Part shown: positions 56,839 through 64,000 of the stretch, in pieces
Layout: the number at the start of each line of letters is the position of its first letter
How positions within the stretch are numbered: the stretch's first letter is position 1
Source: Monodelphis domestica
Taxonomy: Eukaryota > Chordata > Mammalia > Didelphimorphia > Didelphidae
DNA length: 64,000 nucleotides
Reading direction: 5' to 3'
NCBI RefSeq assembly: GCF_027887165.1
Contig: NC_077232.1
Coordinates: 5,982,410 to 6,046,409, forward strand
Notes under the pieces: generated by a model
What the model saw: only the letters and a program-made list of their open reading frames with translations
Told to the model about the DNA's origin: nothing
The model's database searches: none
Position numbers and translations under genes: made by a program

Positions 56839-57790
56839 TGTCAAAAAACAATAACGCAGAACTATTAAATAGTTAAAATCACTCTTTAATCAAGGGCAAA
56901 AGGGGTTCAGTGCTCGGAGGCCTCGACAACGAGCTGCTGCAGAGTCCAAGGATTGAACTCTGAATGCTCTGGTCCCTGACCCCTGGGAGGGCCACTGCTC
57001 AAGATGGACTCTGAGGAACAAAGGAATTTGGGGAACCTCTAGACCATCTGGGGAGTCCAGGGGCAGGGAAAGATGATGGACATCACTAGAGCTACAAGGA
57101 ATTTTTTTTTTTAGTAGTAGTCTCTCAGTAACTGAGAATGACGATTGTCTTTGTGCACTTTCATCTATGGTGTATAGATGAGTGCACAAAGACACTTGTG
57201 CGTGAAGGAGATTTAAGTGGAAAAGTCGATGCACAGAGACAGTCCCACTCTCTCGGCGTTGGAAGCCTGGGTCCAGTGGCACGAAAAGTCATTACACCTG
57301 GAGACTTCCTCAGCTGCATTGGATGGCTGTGTTGTCTTTTGTGCTCCAACACGCCCTGAGCACTCCACAGTGCTTTGCTGCGTCGCCATCTCAGCTGTTG
57401 AACCTTCTTATTGGTTTCTTCTGTCTGTTCCGCCGAAGCAGTCTTCACATGCTGGGTGAGCAAAGCCCTGGTTCACCAGGGGTCGACGACTGGATGGCTA
57501 CCCTCACAAGGTTTAGCCATTGCCCGGGGTGTGGCCGCTGCCGCATGCTAGCAGCTAGTAGGAGCCACAAGTGAGAGCTGGGTGTCAGGTGAGGGTCAGA
57601 GGCTGGAGAGCTGCCCTAGAAGGGCACAACAAGCCCTCCATACCAGAGATACTACTCCTCCCTGAGCACCCCATACACCCCTACAAGGAAATGGGAGGGT
57701 TCAAACTACACTGACAGGATGCAATCAAGCCTGGGAAAGAACCCTAGCTAGAGGCTGGGTGTAAGAGGAGGGGCTGCTTCCAATGGATAC
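56839..57790 (-). mobile_element. 3' LTR of the retroviral provirus (interrupted)
   Basis: On the minus strand the segment carries ATTAAA ('ttgattaaagagtg', near 56890) and ends at 56839 with 'gttattgttttttgaca', giving a CA terminus against LINE sequence. The 4 bases outside are CTTT. The upper limit is uncertain, and the LTR is interrupted by a poly(A)-tailed insert at about 57100-57590. Confidence 0.55.
57100..57590 (-). mobile_element. Unclassified poly(A)-tailed retroposon with a 3' hairpin
   Basis: Read on the minus strand, a segment of about 490 bp ends in a run of A (TTTTTTTTT on plus at about 57102-57111). Close to that end is a 20-bp stem (57146-57167 with 57175-57194, a 2-nt bulge and loop TGGTGTA). 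The poly(A) suggests a LINE-mobilised element. I do not recognise the family, and the boundary near 57590 is approximate. Confidence 0.45.
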
Positions 57791-59536
57791 TAAAGGATGG
57801 TTCCTGCCCAGGTGTGGATCTTCTTGGAAAGGGTCTGATACAATAGGGGAGACTCCCTAAAACAAAGAGGGTCCTTAGCATCTGCTTAGTCTCACCCAAC
57901 CAGTCTGAAACTGCCAGCTTGGGATCCCCTTCAGAGTAGATTCCTGTGGGAACAGGGAACAAGGACAAGCTTTGGGGTCTCCAATCTACAAGGTACTCCT
58001 GAGACTTGGGGTTCATCAGATCTCACTAGGCCACAAGTTTGGGGTTCCTAGATTCCATGTTGATCCCCCCCTTTTGGTCAAGACCGAACGTCACTGACCA
58101 AACAAATGGACAAATGGGTAATGCTATATGGGATTGGACTCCATCCCTAATGGTGGTAAAGCCTAGGGATACAGGTTCCAGCAATCGGCATTTGGGGGCA
58201 TCCCCAATGCCTCCAGCGCATTGACAATGGAGCCAGAAAGGCAGGCCATCTGCCTTTGGCAAAAACTAACATCAAAACACGAGCCCATTTTCCCAAAGTC
58301 TTCCCAATCTGGTAGGTCCTGATAGGATGCCTTCAGCCTCCTCCCTGTCCTCCTACAGGCTCCTCCTTTGTACTAGACCCACTTCTTTGCAGCTACCAGA
58401 GAAAACAAAGGAAATCCAGAAGCACATTCTTTAATAGGACTTGATCAGCTCCCGATATACTTACTCACTACAAAGATTATCCACGCTGCTAACCTTAAGT
58501 CTGCCATCCCATCTCATTCATTTTAACCATGTCTTTTCCTCCATTATAAAATTTACATGCTTAATCAGAAAGATTGCCTCACTTTACCAAAATATAAAAA
58601 CTGGACAAACCACGGAAGTAGAAAAGCAGAAACAGAATCCACCTCCCGGGTTATTCAGGACTTTGTAAATCTGGAAGTGGCCCTGCCTCCTGCTGAATTC
58701 TTGAGAATTTTTATAGTTTTGCTTTGGGGGCCTGTTTGTGGCCCCAAGTAAACTTCTACCTAGATGTCCTATCACCCCAAAGTCCCAAACCACATGAGAA
58801 TGACTGCATGGCCATTTCAGCTTCAAAACTATTTTTAAAGTCAAATTTAACTTTCGATAGTGGAATGAACTATAAAAATTCTCCAAGATTAAAAATGCTT
58901 CTAATTTTCCTTCATTTTCAAACCTCTCACACGCCCCCCTTTGGGGAGGTTGAGATGGGAGGGATCCTGAAATTGTTTTCATTCCCCTTTAACTACAATT
59001 ATCTTCTCTTACAATTCACCCCGAAAGGGCAATTTTCTGACCATGCTGAGGATATAAAATTATTTTGTTATTAACACTTATCTTTAGGCTCCATCATTTA
59101 CTCTAAACTGCTGGTCCTCCTTTAAGATAACGTAGCACTCTGGAATCTCTGCTGCGAATCCTTAAATTAACAAATGTTGGTTTCAAACCTCTTAACAAGG
59201 TAAAATGTTCCTATTTGAACTTTTCCTACTTCTATTAAATTTGGGGAATGGCTCTGTTCTTTCAAAGTTCTCTACTTTGCTCAGGGTAAATATAGGTCTC
59301 AAGGGAAATAAACTTGCCATACCTCTGTGGTTCAGAGAGAAGTAACATATAAATGAAAGAAATTCAAAGAGGAAAAGGATACTTAGCCAGTTCAGACTTC
59401 TTTTATTTTCTTTTTCTGGTCAGCCATATTTCTGAGCCACCCACTGACTTTACCGACCGTTTTGGAGTTGGGGCTTTCTTTAGATGGGATAAATGTATCC
59501 AGCTTTCAATTCCTTTTAGTTTTGCTGCAGATGGGT
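57791..59536 (-). pseudogene. Proviral 3' region, no recognisable env
   Basis: A/T-rich sequence between integrase and the 3' LTR, where env would lie. Short minus-strand frames (for example 58026-58262 and 57744-58016) do not show an envelope signature I can defend, such as a furin site, CX6CC motif or fusion peptide. Env appears deleted or decayed beyond recognition. Confidence 0.4.
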
Positions 59537-60038
59537 TTACCAGCAACACCTGATGATGCATCCTTTTGTAGGTGCCTCTTTCTGTACCCAATCTCTGGGC
59601 TTCAATTCAGATGTTGAGGATGTTTCTGAGGAAGAATTCCTGGAAACTGACTGAGATATAAGGTGGTTAAGGATTTGAAGAGTTTTTGCTAGTCCCTGGC
59701 AGTATAAAAGGGAAACCTTTGTACTCATGGAGTCAGTATAGGGAGGAAAGAGAGACATTGGGCGATCTGTGATTATCTCAAATGGTGAGAGTGAGAGCTT
59801 GCCAAAAGGTGTGGCTCTCAAGTTCAACAGAACTATTGGAAGAGCTTTGGGCCAAGGTATGTTTAAATCCTCCATAAATTTGGCTAATTGTACTTTAATG
59901 ATGCCATTCACATGTTCCACTAATCCTGAGGATTGTGGGTGATATGCACAGTGTAAATGATGTAATATAGGCCATGCTGTTAACAGCTGTGACACTACTG
60001 AACCAGTGAAATGTGTTCCTCTATCACTATGTATTTCC
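59537..60038 (-). pseudogene. pol: Retroviral integrase, second half
   Basis: On the minus strand the frame starts with an SDRGTHF-type motif holding the second catalytic Asp just left of the LTR insertion. It continues through HPQSSGLVEHVN, which holds the catalytic Glu, to a C-terminal part with LKPRDWV. This is the order of a gammaretroviral (class I) integrase core and C-terminal domain. It is separated from the first half by a solo LTR. Confidence 0.85.
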
Positions 60039-60380
60039 TGTAAAAAATAGACTCAAATACAGGACTACAATCCCCACAATTCCTTGCTCCACTTCCTTAG
60101 AATGCTTTGTAATCTCACCTGGGCTGAGATCGAGAAGGTATTTAACCTGGTGGCAAAGGTTTTTGGGTGCTCTTTTGGACTTCCGTTTTGGAGCAGACGT
60201 GTCTCTTCTGTGATGTGAGGTTATCTTGCCTAGGCCTCTGGCCTAGGCACGTGTTTTTTTCTTATTCTGTATTTTCTCTAATCTTTAACCTTTAATAAAC
60301 CTCTAAAAAAATATAATACTCCTTGCAGAGAGAAACTAATTCCTACCTGCCTCAGTCTCCCCTAAATTTTAACTGTTACA
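60039..60380 (+). mobile_element. Solo LTR (342 bp) with TTCC target duplication
   Basis: The element begins TGTAA and ends TTACA, perfect 5-bp inverted ends. TTCC flanks both sides (60035-60038 and 60381-60384). Inside, in plus orientation, are a TATA-like TATTTAA (60139-60145) and AATAAA (60294-60299), in the right order for U3-R-U5. It splits the integrase of the older provirus. Confidence 0.92.
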
Positions 60381-60384
60381 TTCC

Positions 60385-61046
60385 CTAGGAATTCCTCATA
60401 CTGGAAATATCTTTTCCAGTAAGCATTTGGCTACTGCTGTTGCTATGGCCTGTTTGCTTGGAAATGCTTCTACCCAGAAAGAAAACATACAAACCATTAC
60501 TAAAACAAATTTGTGCCCAGCATGAGGTGGTAACTGAAGGAAATCGATCTGCCATCCTTGAAAAGGAGCCTCAGGCAATGGGAATTTACCTGGTGTAGGT
60601 TTTAAAGGCTTGCTGATATTATATTTAGGGAAAATTTGACATTGCAAATACACATCCTTCGCTGCTCACCTCATCCTCCCCCACCAATATTTGTGAGCGA
60701 TGCTGACCAATTTGTCTGGTTCCCAGTGACTTATAGAATGTAAATACTCCATCATGGGACAGCATAGGGGGTCCGGTAGGACTACACACCCATTAGGTCC
60801 CTGCCACAATCCAGCATCCATATTTCTAACACATCCTTCTTTCTTTAGTTTTTCTTGAATGGGTCAAAACACGGTTTCTTGGACTGAAACAATTTCTGCC
60901 TGGTTCAGTTTGTCCTCAAAAACAGGTTCTTCCTCATCTGAAAGGGTCATCCCTATTGCAGCTGGGAACTGCCCCGCAGCTTCTTTGGCATTCTGACCTG
61001 CTAGGGCATTTCCCTTTGCATGGGGAGAATTCTCTTGTGAGTGCCC
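60385..61046 (-). pseudogene. pol: Retroviral integrase, first half, and end of RNase H
   Basis: At 60653-60396 the minus strand encodes the integrase core start with WQIDF (first catalytic Asp) and a typical following strand-helix. The region up to 61046 contains degraded N-terminal integrase and RNase H-integrase linker sequence with stops. It joins across the LINE insertion to the RNase H part at 62380. Confidence 0.8.
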
Positions 61047-62376
61047 TGGGATTTCATTTTTTTTAACACTATTTTATTTGGTCATTTCAAAACATTATTC
61101 ATTGGAGACAAAGATCATTTCCTTTTCCTCCCCCTCTGTTAGATTTAAAATAGTTTTGAGCGTTAAATAGTTGTAGATGGGAGAGTGGGAGCCATAAACT
61201 ATGATAATTAAAATGTTTGGGAACAAGGGAAATATATAACAATTATGACCACTGAAATATGTTTTCTACTGTGTCTTGGTTTTATATAAATATAAGATGG
61301 TCGCCAGGGAATATATTCCCAATTTATGAATATGCCCAAGCCAACTGGGTTTTATAGAGAAATTTAATTTATAATACACTGATTAATCAATAGAAAAAGA
61401 GAGAAAGCAAGAAAGGAATAAGAATGAAGGGCCTCAAGCCAATAAGGCCTAGACCTCAGTCCTAAGAGATAAATCAGTCAGTTGGTTTTATCACTCTCCC
61501 AAGATCTCTCTAGGTAAGTCTTCTCATGCCAACCTCAGGCTCAACCTTCAAGAGAGCCTCCTTTCAAGAAATATTTCCAGAGAATTCTCCTCCTGACTCC
61601 TCCTGAGTTCTCCTTCCACAGCCTCCTTCAAGACCTCTCCAGGAGCTCTCCCTCCAGGACCTCTCTCCTCTCAGACCTCCTTCAGAGTATCCACCTTCTT
61701 CAGAGCATCAACCCTCCAGTCCTCAGACCCTGCTATCTTTAAGCCAAAAATCTAAGTTCCCTCCCTTCAGTTCTCACATCTACCAATCACTGTCGATGTC
61801 TCCCCTGTGCCAATGGTGGCTCTAGCTTAACCCAGGACCGCCCAGAGGTCTGTCCCCTTTGCACATGTCTGTTGAAGGTCATATTCTCAAATAATTAAAT
61901 CTTGATCTTTGCTGCAGCCCTTCCTAAATCCTGTTACTCTGAGTAGGGTGGAGATTGTAGTTTCCAAGACCTGGTTCTGTCATTCCAAGTATCTCTATTG
62001 TATCAATTCTAAAATCAATCATGACTCAAAGAACTTCCTGTTCTATGCTTAAGCATAGGTCAAAGCCCTTTCCATTGTTTAGCAAAAGGTTTCTGTCCTA
62101 AAGTAGTCTTAAATAGGGAGGAGAAGGATCCTCCCATGCCAAGGAGTTTCATATTCCAATAGAGTTCTTACTATCAGTAGGAGATTTTTTCAAGTATGAA
62201 ATTCCCCAATGGGGAAATTTCCAACATTCATAAGTCTAAGAAATTTTAAGGTTTACACCTCCCATAGCCAACTCACGATTCCACTGGGTTTCACATGTGT
62301 TCTTGATTCGAGCCCATTGCCATGTTGTTGGTATTTGCATTAGAGTGTTCATTTAGGGTCTCTCCTGGTATTTTAA
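61047..62376 (-). mobile_element. L1-like LINE inserted in pol, carrying a solo LTR
   Basis: The outer parts, 61047-61136 and 62258-62376, are inverted LINE text ('tccttttcctccccctc' then 'ccatagccaactcacgattccactggg'), with the poly(A) end as T8 near 61060. The flanks show an imperfect duplication (CCTGGGATTT on the left, CCTGGTATTT on the right). A solo LTR occupies the middle. Confidence 0.75.
61137..62257 (-). mobile_element. Solo LTR (1121 bp) with CCTC target duplication
   Basis: TG...CA element (TGTTAGATTT to GGTTTACA on plus) with CCTC immediately on both sides (61133-61136 and 62258-62261). It splits the LINE exactly inside 'cctccccctcccatagcc'. Minus orientation is inferred from TATA-like 'cctatttaagac' (near 62115) preceding an ATTAAA near 61360. 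Confidence 0.85.
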
Positions 62377-62889
62377 TGATTGCTACTGCCTTTGGTAGTA
62401 AGAGGGCTTCTAGCAGTCTCCAGACTTGTGCCCTATTCTTGACAGGGGTCTCAGAAAAAGTTAGGTATCCCCTATGCTGCCATCACATTCCAAAATCATT
62501 AGCCACCCTGAATGCATACCTGCTATCTGTGTATATGTTTACTCTTTTTCTTTTTGCTAGCTCACATGCTCTGGTTACTGCTTCCAATTCAGCTTGCTGA
62601 GCAGAAGATGCTGAAGGGAGATGTCCAGGTTCAATGACTTCTATGGTGGTGGTGTTGGCATATCCAGCCACTAAAAGCTAGAGTCATTTCGGAGACAAGA
62701 GCTATCTGTAAACCAGGAAAAATTTGGATTCTCCAGTTCTTTTTCCTGGAGATCTTCCCGTGGACTTAAAAGAGAATCGACAATGTTAACACAATCATGC
62801 CCTTTAGTACAATCTTTGTCATTTTCCTCTATGTCTGGCAGGAAGATGGCTGGATTAAGGGTTTTACACCTAGAAATGGTAATGTTGGA
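62377..62889 (-). pseudogene. pol: Retroviral RNase H fragment
   Basis: The minus-strand frame at 62671-62483 has the RNase H signatures AELEAV (catalytic Glu) and YTDSRYAF (catalytic Asp). Adjacent sequence is frame-broken. It belongs to the same provirus as the reverse transcriptase segment above it. Confidence 0.8.
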
Positions 62890-63505
62890 CTAAGCCAGGA
62901 GAGAGGCCTCCAACTTTGCAGGGCGGCTTGTGGAAAAATGCTGAGTATGATGAGAGTTCAAAAGCACCTCTAATGCATGTGGGATGTGCAGTGTTAAAGG
63001 AGATTCTAATGTCACTTCTTCTGCTACCTCCAGTAAATCAGAAGCTGCCACTACCGCTCTTAGGCATGATGGCAGCCCTCTTGCCACTGAATCTAGACTT
63101 TTACTGTAGTATCCAAGTGGCCTAAAGTGGTCTTGACTCAAAACTCCCAGGCTAATGCCATTTCTTTCTAAAAGGAAAAGGTGAAAAGGCAGTGAATAAT
63201 TTGGATGCCTTAAGGCTGGGGAGCTAGAAAGAGCAAAAGCAACTTTGGCAGCCTCATTCCAAAGCAGAGGTTCTGGGGCTGAGCTCTTGAGGAGATCAAA
63301 AAGGGGCTTTGCTGCTAAAGAGAAAGATGGGACCTGTAACCTCCAGTAACCGGCTAATCCCATAAACCCCAGAAGTTGTCTTTTTGTTTTGGGCCTCAAG
63401 AAATTCAATATTGCAGCTACTCTGGCAGGGTCCAGGCTACGCCCTTCAGCTGATATCAGATGTTCCAGGAACTTCACCTGTGAAGAGACAACCTGCATTT
63501 TTTCT
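62890..63505 (-). pseudogene. pol: Retroviral reverse transcriptase, C-terminal part
   Basis: On the minus strand the frame contains the RT connection/thumb signature (VKFLEHLIS, then GFMGLAGYWR, then AKPLFDLLK), typical of class I (gammaretrovirus-like) pol. The N-terminal RT including the YxDD active site, the protease and nucleocapsid are absent: gag sequence abuts directly. Noncoding relic. Confidence 0.85.
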
Positions 63506-64000
63506 TTAGATGCCTTCTGGCTTTTTTGTGCTAAGGATGAGGAGGATAATTGAGTCTTCCTTCCAGGACTGGGCATCTGGGCTGTCTGGGGAAAGCCCAA
63601 AATTCGCCATGAAGGTAATTAAAAATCTATTATAAAAATCAAATACAGACTCTCCTTCCTTCTGAGTACAAGTTTGGATTTTTCCCCAATTTACAGATTT
63701 TGGAAAAGCCTTGAGGATTGCTTCTAGCAAAGCTTCTCCAATCTCCTTTGCCTCCTGGAGGTGAATTTCAGGTCCTTCCTTTCTGGCCATTAACTGATTA
63801 ATATATTCCAAAGAGTTCTCCCAACTTGCAGTTTTAAACCAGTGATTGGCGTCTCCCAGACCTACCAATATGTGAGCTAGCTGGTAAAGGTCTGATAGGC
63901 CAGGCTGATAAGTAGAGTCAACTCAAATTCCTTGGCAAACTCTATGGGGTTTTCCCTGGCCTTTGGGAATTCCTTGGCCATGGCTCTGAGCTCTGTTTTT
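63506..64000 (-). pseudogene. gag: Retroviral gag capsid fragment
   Basis: The minus-strand frame at 63868-63506 reads as a class I gag capsid segment with the motif QKEGESVFDFYNRF, matching the major-homology-like position. It is in a different frame from the RT piece it touches. More gag, and any 5' LTR, would lie beyond the right edge of the window. Confidence 0.75.

Noticed and set aside
57744-58262. Possible retroviral envelope fragments
   Set aside because: No signal peptide, cleavage site, CX6CC or fusion-peptide-like feature could be pointed out; left as an unassigned proviral region.

Overview
The window is vertebrate nuclear DNA, almost certainly from a marsupial. Genes are split by GT-AG introns, there are CpG-island promoters, and the intergenic DNA is packed with SINEs of two kinds typical of marsupial genomes: a tRNA-like SINE reading 'cagctgggtggctcagtgg', and a MAR1-like CORE-SINE containing 'gaggaaactgaggcaaacag'. 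L2/CR1-like and L1-like LINE pieces and endogenous retroviral LTRs are also common. The species cannot be told from the sequence alone.

Five protein-coding genes were recognised by reading their exons against remembered human proteins. From left to right they are CABP4 (minus, first three coding exons only), GPR152 (plus, intronless coding region), CORO1B (plus, 10 coding exons, 500 codons), PTPRCAP (plus, 2 coding exons) and RPS6KB2 (minus, 15 coding exons, 476 residues). This is the human 11q13.2 block read in reverse, with order and relative orientations preserved. CORO1B, PTPRCAP and RPS6KB2 lie within 14 kb. PTPRCAP and RPS6KB2 converge, with polyadenylation signals about 135 bp apart.

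Layout: 1-12.8 kb holds an orphan CpG island (1.3-2.3 kb), old LINE/SINE debris, long simple repeats, a 13-N gap (6969-6981) and a 2.2-kb minisatellite of 40-bp units. 12.8-14.3 kb is CABP4. 14.3-23.5 kb is repeats, including a solo LTR with target duplication (18460-19298) and a 0.7-kb GGAA tract. 23.5-24.9 kb is GPR152. 25-33.5 kb is non-genic with nested LINE/SINE insertions. 33.8-39.5 kb is CORO1B, 40.2-42.0 kb PTPRCAP and 42.1-47.9 kb RPS6KB2. 48-55 kb is repeats. From about 56.8 kb to the right edge lies a decayed minus-strand gammaretrovirus-like provirus, itself broken by later LTR, LINE and retroposon insertions.

The genes do not form one pathway. PTPRCAP is a lymphocyte CD45 partner, CORO1B an actin/Arp2/3 regulator, RPS6KB2 an mTORC1-regulated kinase, CABP4 a photoreceptor synaptic calcium sensor and GPR152 an orphan receptor. 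I found no evidence of a wholly new biological system. The most unusual points are the missing second half of CABP4, a GC-AG intron in RPS6KB2, the higher-order minisatellite, and the readable stratigraphy of nested insertions at 55-64 kb.
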